Assembly (NCBI GenBank): GCA_027310425.1
Contig: DAIDAW010000001.1
Location: 1-31,128 of the forward strand
From: a bacterium
GTDB taxonomy: Bacteria > Patescibacteriota > Minisyncoccia > UBA6257 > Brennerbacteraceae
Direction of reading: 5' to 3'
Length of the DNA: 31,128 nt
In this document: positions 7,393-15,262 of the stretch, one piece after another
How the letters are laid out: each line of letters begins with the position of its first letter
Position numbering within the stretch: position 1 is the stretch's first letter
Position numbers and translations under genes: made by a program
The notes under the pieces: model-generated
The model's database searches: none
The model's input: only the letters and a program-made list of their open reading frames with translations
Told to the model about the DNA's origin: nothing

Positions 7393-8911
7393 AATGTTCC
7401 TGGCGGTAGTGGAGCGCTTCGGCGATATGATCCTGCTGAATCGTTGGAGATTGCGCAAGGTCGGCAACGGTGCGCGCAACACGCAGGATGCGATGGATGG
7501 AGCGCGGCGAGAGCGTGAATTTGCGCTCCGCCTGCTCGAGCAGGGTGCGGCTATTTTGATCCAGAGTGCAGTGCTGCCTGATGTGGCGTGTTTGCATTTC
7601 GCTGTTGGAAAAAATGCGCTCGTTGGCAAAACGGTGTTCCTGAATTGCGCGCGCGCTGCGTATGCGTTCTTTCATGGCATGAGCGGATTCGGGGTGCGGC
7701 TCTGTTTGTAGTTCGCGGAACGGGATGCGCGGTACCTCGGTGAAGAGGTCGATGCGATCAAGGAGCGGTCCGGAAATTTTCTGCTGGTATTTTGTGACTT
7801 GAGCCATGGAACACGAACATGCATGGCGCGGATCGCCATACCATCCGCACGGGCATGGATTCATGGCGGCAACCAGAGTGAAGCGCGCAGGAAACCATAC
7901 GCTTCGGCGCGAGCGCGCGACCATGATGGTCCCGTTTTCAAGCGGCTGGCGCAGGCTTTCGAGCACCGACCGGGGAAACTCGGGAAATTCGTCCAGAAAC
8001 AGAACGCCGCGATGCGCCAGGCTTACTTCTCCCGGCTTGGGATTCGATCCTCCTCCCACGATGGAAACGAGCGAAGCGCTGTGGTGCGGCGCGCGCCACG
8101 GCCGCGCGGTGATGAGCGGCTTGTTCTCGTCGAGCAATCCGCTTACGCTGTAAATTTTCGTGATTTCCATTGCTTCGTGCCTCGCGAGCGGAGGAAGGAT
8201 CGATGGTAACGCCTGCGCGAGCAGTGTTTTGCCGGTTCCCGGCGAACCGATGAGTAGAATATTGTGGCCTCCTGCTGCAACGATTTCCAGTGCGCGCTTT
8301 GCCGACTCCAGTCCGGCGACTTCGGAAATATCGAATGCAGGTTCTTCGCTTTCCGCGCCCGATTCCGGCGCGAGCGCGCTGATCGGCGCGGATTGCTCCA
8401 GGTGCTGTACGCATTGCGCGAGCGTTGCGACCGGAATCGCTTTGATGCGGTCTGCAAAAAATCGCGCTTCGTTTTTGTTCTGTTCCGGCAGCACGATGGT
8501 TTCAAATCCTCGTGCGTGCGCCATTTCGATGATCGGTAGAATGCCTGGCGTTTTGCGCACGGTACCGTCGAGCCCGAGTTCGCCGATGAAAACAGTCCGC
8601 GCTGCGTCGGGGCAGAAAAGCTGGCCTGACGCGATCAAAAAACCGACTGCGATGGCAAGATCGTAGCCGGACCCTTCTTTTTTGAAATCCGCAGGGGCGA
8701 GATTGACCGTGACTTTTTTGTTGAGCGCCAATGGCGAGGCGAGTCCCGAATTCTTCAGGCACAAACCGATGCGCTCTTTGGATTCTTCAATCGCTTTGTC
8801 CGCCAGGCCGATGATATGGAATGCGTGGATGCCGCCGGATACGTCAACTTCGACTTCGATGGGGAGCGCTTCAATGCCGATGGTTGCCGCTGAAAATGTT
8901 TTCGCGGGCAC
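7391..8911 (-). CDS. comM: ComM/YifB-family AAA+ ATPase (Mg-chelatase-like)
   Basis: ComM is a hexameric AAA+ helicase that promotes branch migration during integration of transforming DNA in naturally competent bacteria. The 506-residue length is typical. An N-terminal ribosomal S5-like fold/ChlI domain (about 1-170) is followed by the AAA+ core with Walker A GSPGTGKT (222-229), Walker B VLFLDE (303-308), a cysteine cluster characteristic of YifB proteins (NPCPCG and CSC, about 352-367), an Arg-containing GPLLDRID motif (381-388) and a C-terminal Mg-chelatase domain. The start is GTG 8911; there is no recognisable ribosome site and the gap to the upstream DksA-like gene is 10 nt, so it is the last gene of the minus-strand run. 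It suggests DNA uptake capacity, compatible with pilus-like genes elsewhere in the window. Confidence 0.94.
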   Translation of the reverse strand: MPAKTFSAATIGIEALPIEVEVDVSGGIHAFHIIGLADKAIEESKERIGLCLKNSGLASPLALNKKVTVNLAPADFKKEGSGYDLAIAVGFLIASGQLFCPDAARTVFIGELGLDGTVRKTPGILPIIEMAHARGFETIVLPEQNKNEARFFADRIKAIPVATLAQCVQHLEQSAPISALAPESGAESEEPAFDISEVAGLESAKRALEIVAAGGHNILLIGSPGTGKTLLAQALPSILPPLARHEAMEITKIYSVSGLLDENKPLITARPWRAPHHSASLVSIVGGGSNPKPGEVSLAHRGVLFLDEFPEFPRSVLESLRQPLENGTIMVARSRRSVWFPARFTLVAAMNPCPCGWYGDPRHACSCSMAQVTKYQQKISGPLLDRIDLFTEVPRIPFRELQTEPHPESAHAMKERIRSARAIQEHRFANERIFSNSEMQTRHIRQHCTLDQNSRTLLEQAERKFTLSPRSIHRILRVARTVADLAQSPTIQQDHIAEALHYRQEH

Positions 8912-8921
8912 GTAAGGAGAA

Positions 8922-9290
8922 TTAATGGCGGGGTGCGTGGTCGATGCACGTCGTGGCAGCAGGATTGACCTCGAGCCGCTTCAAAGGTATTTCCGCATGA
9001 CACACGTCGCATAGTCCGTATGCGTCGGTGTCGATGATTGAGAGCGCATGGTCTATCTCGTCGATTCTGCGCTCCAGCATAGTTTCCAGCGTCTTACGCT
9101 TTTCGAATTCTGTAACCTGTTCCGCCTGGTCTTCGGGCGCGATTTCCAGTTGGCCTTCTTCCATGACGGAATCATGGCCGCCCGGGGCGGCTTTGTTTTC
9201 GCGCGTAAAACCGTGGAGATCCTGCTCGAGACGCTCTTTTTCCTCACCAAGCATCTGTTTGAATTTTTGTTTTGTGGAATCGGGAATCAT
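8922..9290 (-). CDS. DksA/TraR-family zinc-finger protein
   Basis: The 122-residue protein has a long N-terminal coiled-coil helix pair (about 5-88) and a C-terminal treble-clef zinc finger of the DksA/TraR family. DksA-like proteins insert the coiled coil into the RNA polymerase secondary channel and modulate initiation, often with ppGpp. The zinc site is C94-x2-C97-x17-C115-x2-H118: the fourth cysteine of the classical C4 finger is replaced by His. The protein is shorter than enterobacterial DksA (151 residues) and closer to Firmicutes YteA/TraR-like forms. It sits between the 364-residue anchored protein (18-nt gap) and comM (10-nt gap). Whether it acts on polymerase in this organism is inferred from family only. 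Confidence 0.88.
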   Translation of the reverse strand: MIPDSTKQKFKQMLGEEKERLEQDLHGFTRENKAAPGGHDSVMEEGQLEIAPEDQAEQVTEFEKRKTLETMLERRIDEIDHALSIIDTDAYGLCDVCHAEIPLKRLEVNPAATTCIDHAPRH

Positions 9291-9308
9291 ACGATTGAAT
9301 GGTATGTG

Positions 9309-10385
9309 TTATTTGAGCGACTGCGCGATAAGTTCGAATGCTTTTGTGTTGGTCGTAATGATGAGGTATTTGCCGAGCAGTCCGTAGATGAATTGCGCCG
9401 GTTCGCCGTCTTTTGTGACCGATATCATGCGGCTGGGCGTTTGTGCAATGAGAGAATCGGAAAACGAATCCGTAGTGCGCGCGATACGCTGCGCAGGCGC
9501 GAACAAGTTTTGGAAATCCTGTTCGATGCGCGCAGTTTCCCATCCCCGGAGGAATGGGCGCAGGACCGCGTCCTGCTCCGGCCGAATCGTGAATACCGCG
9601 CCGAGAGCTTGGCGGTCGGCTTTATACCAGTATGCAAAGAAAAGATATCGCTCGTCAAGTGATCCTTGGAAGCTTGGCAGGGATTTGGGCGCAAGAATGC
9701 GCGCCAACTCCTGCGAATTCAGATATGCGTTTGCGTTTTGGATCGGAAAGGAATAGAGCGCGATGGTTCCAGTGCCCGGGAGGATCGAGGGGAATGCGGC
9801 GCGCATCTGCGCAAGGAATTCCTGAGAGCTGGTGCCGGTAAGCGCGAGCGTGAAAAGTTTGCCGCCCGGAGGCAGCGACGCGATGCTGATGCGCGGATCC
9901 TGTGCGGGTGGCGTGGGACTCGGCGCTTGCGTGGGTATGGGCGTGGGCGTTTGCCTGCTTTGCGCAAGACGCGCCTGAACCTGCGGGTATACGATCCAAT
10001 AGCCCACGCTTCCGATGACTGCGAGCGCAATAACGCCCAAAATCGCATAGAGCCATCCCGGAATTTGTTCTGTTTGTTTTTGCGCTACCTCTGCCGGCGG
10101 GCGTGCGCTTTCCTCTGCGGGGTGCGGCTGGCGCTGGATGAACTGTTCAAGCGATGGTCGCGCGCTTTCCTGTTGCGGCTGCGCACCGAGCGTCGGTGGC
10201 GCAATCGTCGGCTGCTGCGCTGCGCGCTGTGTCTGCGCAGACACAAAATCACTGAACTGTACCTGTTCTTGTTTCACTTCCTGGACGACGCCGCCTCCTT
10301 CCTTGATCATCGCAAGGTCTTTGGCCATAGTTCTGACTCTGATATTCGGGAAATAGTCCCTGATGGAAGAAGATGGTTGCGGCAT
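9309..10385 (-). CDS. Single-pass membrane protein of unknown family
   Basis: From the ATG at 10385 the product has 358 residues. The N-terminal third is cytoplasmic, low-complexity and rich in Gln, Pro and Ala. A clear membrane helix follows (about 108-132, starting after QIPGW), then a Pro/Thr-rich stalk and a C-terminal extracytoplasmic domain of about 190 residues with alternating strands and helices, which I do not recognise. The start is preceded at 6 nt by a TATACT -10 element, and an in-frame GTG at 10403 would add six residues lying upstream of that element. It follows pnp closely and precedes the DksA-like gene by 18 nt, so it may also be read from the nusA-pnp transcript. No function can be assigned. 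Confidence 0.75.
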   Translation of the reverse strand: MPQPSSSIRDYFPNIRVRTMAKDLAMIKEGGGVVQEVKQEQVQFSDFVSAQTQRAAQQPTIAPPTLGAQPQQESARPSLEQFIQRQPHPAEESARPPAEVAQKQTEQIPGWLYAILGVIALAVIGSVGYWIVYPQVQARLAQSRQTPTPIPTQAPSPTPPAQDPRISIASLPPGGKLFTLALTGTSSQEFLAQMRAAFPSILPGTGTIALYSFPIQNANAYLNSQELARILAPKSLPSFQGSLDERYLFFAYWYKADRQALGAVFTIRPEQDAVLRPFLRGWETARIEQDFQNLFAPAQRIARTTDSFSDSLIAQTPSRMISVTKDGEPAQFIYGLLGKYLIITTNTKAFELIAQSLK

Positions 10386-10391
10386 GGCAAT

Positions 10392-10397
10392 AGTATA
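10392..10397 (-). promoter_or_regulatory. -10 element (TATACT) directly before the 358-residue membrane protein gene
   Basis: TATACT on the minus strand ends 6 nt before the ATG at 10385, giving a predicted leaderless transcript. There is no TGn extension and no -35 match, so this is weaker than the other cases. Confidence 0.35.
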
Positions 10398-10423
10398 GCG
10401 CACTTGCGCGCTGCGCAGGCGGA

Positions 10424-12607
10424 TTATTCGCGCTGTCTGCGCGGTCCGCGACCGAAATCGGCGCGGCGTCCTCCAAAACGCGGTCTTCGCTCCGGACGCG
10501 GGCTTGATACGAGTTCCGGATTCGCGACTTGCTTGAGCGATAATCTGATTTTTCCGTCCGGTGACGCCTCGATGACTTTGACAGGGATAACTTGCCCCAT
10601 GTGTACGACGTCTTCTACTTTTTCCACGCGCTCCGGCGCGAGTTCGGAAATGTGCACGAGCCCTTCGTGGTTTTGATCGATTTCCACTACGGCGCCGAAA
10701 TCGAGGATTTTCGTTACGGTTCCTTGCGTGATTTCTCCGACCTGGAATTCTTTAATGAGCGATTCGATGGTTGCGACCGCATCCTGCGCCGATTGCGTCG
10801 TGGGCGCGGTGATAAAAACTCTTCCGTCTTCCTGGATATCGATCGCTGCGCCTGTTTTTTCCGCAATGGCGCGGATGGTTTTCCCGCCGCTCCCGATGAC
10901 CTCGCCGATTTTTTCTTTGGGAACCTGTATCGTGAGCACGCGCGGCGCGTATTCTGACAGTTGTGCGCGCGGCGCCGCAATGAGCTGCTCCATTTTGTCC
11001 AGGATCGCCATGCGCGCGGTTTTCGCGCGCGCGAGCGCTTCGCGCACGATATCGACCGTAATGCCTTCAACCTTCACGTCCATTTGCATTGCTGTGATGC
11101 CGTCGCGCGTTCCTGCCACCTTGAAATCCATGTCGCCGTGGAAATCTTCGGGTCCCTGGATATCGGTCAGGAGTTTATATTCGCCCTGCGCGTTGCTCAT
11201 GAGTCCGATGGAAATGCCTGCCACGTGTTTCGGAAGCGGTACGCCTGCGTCCATGAGGGCAAGCGACGTGCCGCATACCGACGCCATCGAGGTCGAGCCG
11301 TTGGACGAAAGAATTTCCGTGACGACGCGAATCGTATACGGGAATTGTTCTTTGGATGGGATGAGCGGCGCAACTGCTTTTTCTGCAAGCGCGCCATGGC
11401 CGATTTCCCTGCGCCCGGGGCCGCGGAACGATCCGGTTTCGCCCGTGGAATACGGAGGGAAATTGTACTGATGCATGAATCTGCGCTCTTCATTCACTTC
11501 CATGCCTTGCACGAAGAGAAAATCGCCCGGCGCGCCCAGCGTTGCGACTGAGAGTGCATGCGTTCTGCCGCGCAAAAACAATCCGGTGCCGTGCGTGCGC
11601 GGCACGACGCCGACCGCCATATCGAGCGGCCTGATTTCGTCGAGTTTTCTGCCGTCGGCGCGTTTTTCGTATTTGATCGCGTATTCGTGCACGAGTTCAT
11701 CCAAGAGTGTGTATACGCGTTCTTCTGCTGCCTGTCGCTGTTCTTCTTTCCCCTGCTGTTTCAGGAATTCGGCAAGCAGTTCGGTTGCTTTTTGCGAATG
11801 CACGTCTCCCTCCGGAAAACGTTCCTTAAACAGAATCTGCTCGAAGTGTTCGCGGATCGTCGTAGTGATGAAGCGTTCGATTTCCTGATCCAGTCCTGCG
11901 GGCGCAGGCGCGATTTTTTCCGGCTGCCCGAATTCTTTAAGAATCTGTTCCTGCCATGCGATGAGTTCTTTGGCTTCTTCGTGCGCACGCGCGTGCATAT
12001 CGGCAACGGCATCCTCGGGCAATTCTTTGGCGCCGAGTTCGATCATATTAATTTTGTTTTTCGTTCCTCCTACAAAAAGCTCTCCCGTCGCCTGCTGGCG
12101 CGCTTCATAGGAAGCAAGCACGATGTTTTCATTATTGATACGCGATACGCGCATGCCGGCAACCGGACCTTTGAACGGTACGGGTGAAAGCATGGAAACA
12201 AGCGAAGCTCCAAGCAGTCCCAGGAAATCAGGATCGTTTTTCTGGTCGATCGAGAGAATGGTCACTACGATTTGCACGTCCCTGCGGATGCGCTTGTCGA
12301 AGAGCGGACGAATGGTGCGGTCGATGAGTCGTCCGGTGAGCACCGCGTTTTCCGTGGGCCGCGTTTCGCGGCGCACGAAGCGCGATCCGTAGATTTTTCC
12401 CGCTGCGTAATATTTTTCTTCGTATTCGACCGTAAGCGGGAAAAAATCAATGCCTTGCCGATCCTGTTTGCCTGCCACCAGTGTGACAAGCGCCATCGTA
12501 TCGCCGTACCGGACCAGGCACGACGCATCCGCTTGCTGGGCAAGCGGGGAAAACGTGACCGAGAGCTGCTGCCCATGGAAATCACGCGAAAAAACTTTTT
12601 GTTCCAT
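10424..12607 (-). CDS. pnp: Polyribonucleotide nucleotidyltransferase (PNPase)
   Basis: PNPase is a trimeric phosphorolytic 3'-5' exoribonuclease, a core enzyme of mRNA decay and quality control. The 727 residues show the normal order: first RNase PH-like domain (about 1-145), helical linker, second catalytic RNase PH-like domain (about 310-545), KH domain with the GSGGKTIRAI motif (about 560-620), and S1 domain (about 625-695, QGTVTKILDFGAVVEI). The C-terminus is a short Arg/Gly-rich basic tail, possibly for extra RNA contact. The ATG start at 12607 lies 24 nt after the NYN gene. Synteny with rpsO upstream is the classical bacterial arrangement, here interrupted by the NYN gene. No separate promoter is seen, so expression probably comes from the rpsO or nusA promoters. 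Confidence 0.97.
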   Translation of the reverse strand: MEQKVFSRDFHGQQLSVTFSPLAQQADASCLVRYGDTMALVTLVAGKQDRQGIDFFPLTVEYEEKYYAAGKIYGSRFVRRETRPTENAVLTGRLIDRTIRPLFDKRIRRDVQIVVTILSIDQKNDPDFLGLLGASLVSMLSPVPFKGPVAGMRVSRINNENIVLASYEARQQATGELFVGGTKNKINMIELGAKELPEDAVADMHARAHEEAKELIAWQEQILKEFGQPEKIAPAPAGLDQEIERFITTTIREHFEQILFKERFPEGDVHSQKATELLAEFLKQQGKEEQRQAAEERVYTLLDELVHEYAIKYEKRADGRKLDEIRPLDMAVGVVPRTHGTGLFLRGRTHALSVATLGAPGDFLFVQGMEVNEERRFMHQYNFPPYSTGETGSFRGPGRREIGHGALAEKAVAPLIPSKEQFPYTIRVVTEILSSNGSTSMASVCGTSLALMDAGVPLPKHVAGISIGLMSNAQGEYKLLTDIQGPEDFHGDMDFKVAGTRDGITAMQMDVKVEGITVDIVREALARAKTARMAILDKMEQLIAAPRAQLSEYAPRVLTIQVPKEKIGEVIGSGGKTIRAIAEKTGAAIDIQEDGRVFITAPTTQSAQDAVATIESLIKEFQVGEITQGTVTKILDFGAVVEIDQNHEGLVHISELAPERVEKVEDVVHMGQVIPVKVIEASPDGKIRLSLKQVANPELVSSPRPERRPRFGGRRADFGRGPRRQRE

Positions 12608-12631
12608 AGCTGTTGTGTGTCGCGAGCGTTA

Positions 12632-13159
12632 TTATTTTTTGATCAGGAAGAAACGTGGGCGTTCCGCGATGTCCACGAACATATCCGCAGTTTCTTTTAA
12701 TTTGCCGGATGCGCTTTTGCTGAACGCGTATACTTCGACTTGCTTGCCGTGCGCCTGGAGGTATTCGACGAGCGGGATAAAATCGCCGTCGCCGGTCATG
12801 AGCACAATTGTGTCGACGCTCGGTGAGAGCCGGATCGCGTCCACCGCGAGACCGACGTCCCAATCGGCTTTTTTCGATCCGCCTGCGTAGATGAGCAGGT
12901 CTTTCATGCGCAGCTCAATGCCGAGTCCGGTCAGCGCTTCGAAGAATGCGGATTCCCCGACCGCGGGCCGTTCGGTCTCGATCCCTTCTGATTTCACCAC
13001 GTAGGCGAACATGCGCACGAGTTCTCTCCCTGCGAGCGCGTCCTTGACGAGGTTTTCAAAATTCACCCGCGCCTTGAATAAATGCTTGGCCGAGTGATAG
13101 AGGTTTTGCACGTCGATGAAAATCGCTACGCGCTGAGCTTTATGCCGTGGACTTGCCAT
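12632..13159 (-). CDS. NYN-domain (LabA/DUF88, PIN-like) putative ribonuclease
   Basis: The 175-residue protein has the NYN fold, a PIN-like nuclease domain usually associated with RNA processing. Acidic metal-binding residues characteristic of the family are visible: Asp16 in FIDVQN, the aspartates of KKADWDVGLAVD (about 98-110), and TGDGDF (about 122-127). It lies between rpsO (6-nt gap, translation-coupled) and pnp (24-nt gap), so it is produced with an exoribonuclease and a ribosomal protein. This supports a role in RNA turnover or ribosome-linked RNA cleavage. The substrate is unknown, and catalytic activity is inferred from the preserved acidic residues. Confidence 0.88.
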   Translation of the reverse strand: MASPRHKAQRVAIFIDVQNLYHSAKHLFKARVNFENLVKDALAGRELVRMFAYVVKSEGIETERPAVGESAFFEALTGLGIELRMKDLLIYAGGSKKADWDVGLAVDAIRLSPSVDTIVLMTGDGDFIPLVEYLQAHGKQVEVYAFSKSASGKLKETADMFVDIAERPRFFLIKK

Positions 13160-13165
13160 ATGGGA

Positions 13166-13432
13166 TTATCGTGTTTCGCCGACGAGTTTCGCAACCCGGG
13201 AAAAACGGCGCGGATCGTTGGTCTTGAGCCAGTTCATGAGCCGTTTGCGTTTGATAATCATCTGCAGCAAGCCTCGTCTGCTCGACGCATCTTTTTTGTG
13301 CATTTTCAAATGCGCCGAGAGTTCCTCGATGCGCTTGTTCAGGAGCGAAATTTGCACTTCGGCGGATCCGGTATCGGTCGCATGCCGCTGCACTTTTTTC
13401 ACCAGTTTTGTTTTTGCGGTTTTCGTAAGCAC
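13166..13432 (-). CDS. rpsO: 30S ribosomal protein S15
   Basis: S15 is a primary 16S rRNA-binding protein of the central domain and bridges to the large subunit. The 88 residues cover the full family, with the signature region from TGSAEVQISLL through KRIEELSAHLK to the SSRRGLLQMI and KRKRLMNWLK motifs. The start is GTG 13432; it follows an extended -10 element by only 6 nt, so the mRNA would begin at the start codon. The gene precedes the NYN nuclease and pnp. The structured leader that mediates S15 autoregulation in enterobacteria cannot exist on a leaderless transcript, though read-through from nusA would carry a short spacer. Confidence 0.97.
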   Translation of the reverse strand: MLTKTAKTKLVKKVQRHATDTGSAEVQISLLNKRIEELSAHLKMHKKDASSRRGLLQMIIKRKRLMNWLKTNDPRRFSRVAKLVGETR

Positions 13433-13438
13433 GGTTTA

Positions 13439-13447
13439 AGTATATCA
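13439..13447 (-). promoter_or_regulatory. Extended -10 promoter (TGATATACT) of rpsO, leaderless
   Basis: On the minus strand TGA-TATACT is followed by 6 nt and then the GTG start of rpsO, placing the expected transcription start at the start codon itself. A weak -35 (TTTCAA, 13462-13467) is 17 nt upstream, inside the 41-nt nusA-rpsO spacer. Confidence 0.6.
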
Positions 13448-13473
13448 CGGATGTGGATATTTTGAAATATCAG

Positions 13474-14715
13474 CTATCCGCTTTCCGTTTCTGCTTGCTG
13501 TTCTATTTTCTGTTCCGGCGCCGCTTCAGGAGGCGTCTGGGCATTTTCTTTATTTGCGGCGGCCTCTCCGTTTTCTGAGCGCGCGCCTTCGATTGCTTCG
13601 TCGGGCCGCGCGGATGACCTGATTTCAATGCGCCATTCGGTGAGTTTGTGCGCGAGGCGCACGTTCTGGCCATTTCTGCCGATAGCGAGCGATAGCTGGT
13701 CCGCGGGCACGAATACGCGCGCTTCGTGGTTGGGCAAGATATCAACGTCGGTGACCTTCGCCGGCGCCAGCGCATTCGGAATGAATGTTTTCGGATCGTC
13801 CGACCACAGGATGATGTCGATTTTTTCATTGCCCAGTTCTCCCATTACCGTGGTTACCCGTGTTCCTTTTTGCCCGATGCACGCGCCTTGCGGATCGACA
13901 GATTCGTTTGACGACCAGACCGCGATTTTCGTGCGCGATCCCGCTTCGCGCGCAATGGATTTGATTTCCACTGTTCCTTCCGCGATTTCCGGAACTTCCG
14001 CCTCAAAGAGTTTTGCAACGAAGCGCGGGTGCGAACGGGACAGCACCACGGATAATCCTTTGGGCGTCTGTTCGACTGCGAGCACGTAGAATTTCAGGCG
14101 TTCGCCTATGCGGTAGCGCTCCCCGGGGATAATTTCGTCGCCGAACAGGATGCCGGTTGTTTTGCCCAAATCCACGAATACGTTGCGGCCGTCCGCGCGC
14201 TGCACCGATCCGGTGATGATTTCCCCTTCTTTGGTTTTGAACGCGTCAAACATGGTTTCTTTTTCCGTTTCATGGAGTTTTTGCAGCACGGTTTGTTTTG
14301 CGGTCTGCGCCGCGATGCGGCCGAAATCAAGCTTGGTTTCGAGCGGAAATTCCAATTCTTCGCCGGGAAAAATCTCGGCATTGAATGCGCGCGCGTCGTC
14401 AATCATGATGTGCCGGTCTTCGTTGAATTTGATTTTTTTCTGCGCTTCGGAATCGTCCATGACCGGCTCTTCTTCACCCTCCTCGGTTTCTGGCTGGAGC
14501 ATGTTTTCGTCTACGACGAGCTTCACTTGCGCAAACGTGATTGCGCCGGTTTCCGGATTGAATTTCGCGCGGATGACTTCGTTTTTCGTGCGGTATTCCC
14601 TGCGGTATGCAGCGGCGAACGCAGCTTCCACGATTTCCCTGACGCGGTCCTGCGAAATGCCGCGCTCCTCGGCGATCTGGTTGATGGTTGATATAATGGT
14701 TTTGAGGTCAAACAT
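13474..14715 (-). CDS. nusA: Transcription termination/antitermination factor NusA
   Basis: NusA binds RNA polymerase and nascent RNA and modulates pausing, termination and antitermination. From the ATG at 14715 the protein has 413 residues: N-terminal polymerase-binding domain (FDLKTIISTINQIAEERG onward, about 1-175), S1 domain (about 180-255, GSVQRADGRNVFVDLGKTTG), then two KH domains (about 270-390) with the diagnostic IGQKGTRV and AIGRNGQNVRLA motifs, and a short Glu/Ala-rich tail. The C-terminal acidic repeats of enterobacterial NusA are absent, as in many bacteria. The open frame extends 47 codons upstream, but those residues are unlike any NusA and lie in the mRNA leader after the promoter, so I place the start at 14715. 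It heads the nusA-rpsO-NYN-pnp run. Confidence 0.95.
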   Translation of the reverse strand: MFDLKTIISTINQIAEERGISQDRVREIVEAAFAAAYRREYRTKNEVIRAKFNPETGAITFAQVKLVVDENMLQPETEEGEEEPVMDDSEAQKKIKFNEDRHIMIDDARAFNAEIFPGEELEFPLETKLDFGRIAAQTAKQTVLQKLHETEKETMFDAFKTKEGEIITGSVQRADGRNVFVDLGKTTGILFGDEIIPGERYRIGERLKFYVLAVEQTPKGLSVVLSRSHPRFVAKLFEAEVPEIAEGTVEIKSIAREAGSRTKIAVWSSNESVDPQGACIGQKGTRVTTVMGELGNEKIDIILWSDDPKTFIPNALAPAKVTDVDILPNHEARVFVPADQLSLAIGRNGQNVRLAHKLTEWRIEIRSSARPDEAIEGARSENGEAAANKENAQTPPEAAPEQKIEQQAETESG

Positions 14716-14798
14716 AAAGGTAGTATGTAGTAGTTTGTATATAGTATATAGGTTTTTAGCCGTTGATAGGCATTTTCCGATTCTTTTTAAAAAGATGT

Positions 14799-14814
14799 CC
14801 GCTCCAAGGAGCGG
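14799..14814 (-). promoter_or_regulatory. Leader hairpin of nusA, possible attenuator
   Basis: The perfect 7-bp stem CCGCTCC/GGAGCGG with a 2-nt centre lies within the first 25 nt of the predicted nusA transcript. On the minus strand it is followed after ACATC by five T residues (14789-14793). This could protect the 5' end or act as a weak premature terminator; the sequence does not decide. Confidence 0.4.
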
Positions 14815-14827
14815 CTGAACTATGTAG

Positions 14828-14856
14828 AGTATACATCGCGCAGGCTGCTCTGTCAA
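14828..14856 (-). promoter_or_regulatory. nusA: Strong sigma-70-type promoter of the nusA operon
   Basis: TTGACA (14851-14856, perfect -35), a 17-nt spacer and TATACT (14828-14833) lie on the minus strand. Transcription should start near 14821, giving a leader of about 105 nt before the nusA ATG at 14715, the longest leader among the minus-strand core genes here. A second TATACT (14743-14748) lies closer to the gene but lacks a -35. Confidence 0.85.
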
Positions 14857-14863
14857 ATGCCTG

Positions 14864-14900
14864 AAAAAAGCAGCAGCTGCATCATATTGATGCAGCTGCT
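14864..14900 (-). terminator. Intrinsic terminator of the 75-residue membrane protein gene
   Basis: A perfect 13-bp inverted repeat (14872-14884 with 14888-14900, loop TAT) is followed on the minus strand by GC and six T residues (complement of 14864-14869). It ends 10 nt after the stop at 14911 and sits just upstream of the nusA promoter, insulating the two units. Confidence 0.88.
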
Positions 14901-14910
14901 TGGTTATTGA

Positions 14911-15138
14911 TTACGGCAAAGATAAGAATAGGACCATGAGAATGCTTGTTCCTAAAATAACAGATCCTGTAAGGCCTATTCCGAAGACATCTTTGGCGAT
15001 TTGCCGACTCCATCCCCATTCTCGACGTTCGGTAATGAACTGAAGCGCAAGCGCGCCTACAAACATTATAAACAATGAAGCGAAGAACGGGATGATCAGT
15101 AGCATCAGAACGATGGCTGCTGAATCTCTGGTATACAT
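14911..15138 (-). CDS. Small two-helix membrane protein, unknown
   Basis: The 75-residue protein has two predicted membrane helices (about 8-34 and 52-73) separated by a short charged loop (TERREWGWSRQ). I do not recognise it. The start is well supported: the ATG at 15138 is preceded by AAGGAGG with 6-nt spacing, one of only three strong Shine-Dalgarno sites in the window. It has its own promoter (15169-15197) and terminator, so it is monocistronic. It is transcribed divergently from the 89-residue gene with -35 elements only 4 nt apart. It could be a toxin-like or stress-response membrane peptide, but nothing in the sequence proves that. Confidence 0.7.
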   Translation of the reverse strand: MYTRDSAAIVLMLLIIPFFASLFIMFVGALALQFITERREWGWSRQIAKDVFGIGLTGSVILGTSILMVLFLSLP

Positions 15139-15168
15139 ACCTGCCTCCTTCGGCGATTTGATTGCTCT

Positions 15169-15197
15169 ATGAAATCAAAAAACGCGTTACGCGTCAA
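15169..15197 (-). promoter_or_regulatory. Promoter of the 75-residue membrane protein gene
   Basis: TTGACG (15192-15197) and TTTCAT (15169-15174) lie on the minus strand with a 17-nt spacer and a TGA extension before the -10. The -35 lies back-to-back with that of the divergent promoter at 15202. Confidence 0.55.
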
Positions 15198-15201
15198 GCG
15201 C

Positions 15202-15230
15202 TGGACTGATGCGTGAAAATCCTGTATGCT
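15202..15230 (+). promoter_or_regulatory. Promoter of the 89-residue protein gene
   Basis: TGGACT (15202-15207), a 17-nt spacer and TATGCT (15225-15230) match sigma-70 consensus at 4/6 positions each. The leader of about 25 nt carries AGGAGG ahead of the ATG. Confidence 0.5.
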
Positions 15231-15262
15231 GGCTACCACATCTTATACAGGAGGCGCCATCT

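Noticed and set aside
8914..9013. AAGGAG followed by ATG on the plus strand, opening a 29-codon frame
   Set aside because: It is antisense to the DksA-like gene with no promoter or conserved feature; the purine run is explained by the short spacer between dksA-like and comM.
9666..10676. Plus-strand open frame of 336 codons
   Set aside because: It is antisense to the membrane protein gene and the 3' end of pnp; the composition is Arg-rich without domain pattern.
14716..14856. N-terminal extension of NusA by 47 residues
   Set aside because: The extra residues do not resemble NusA and their codons lie in the leader after, and partly before, the predicted transcription start.
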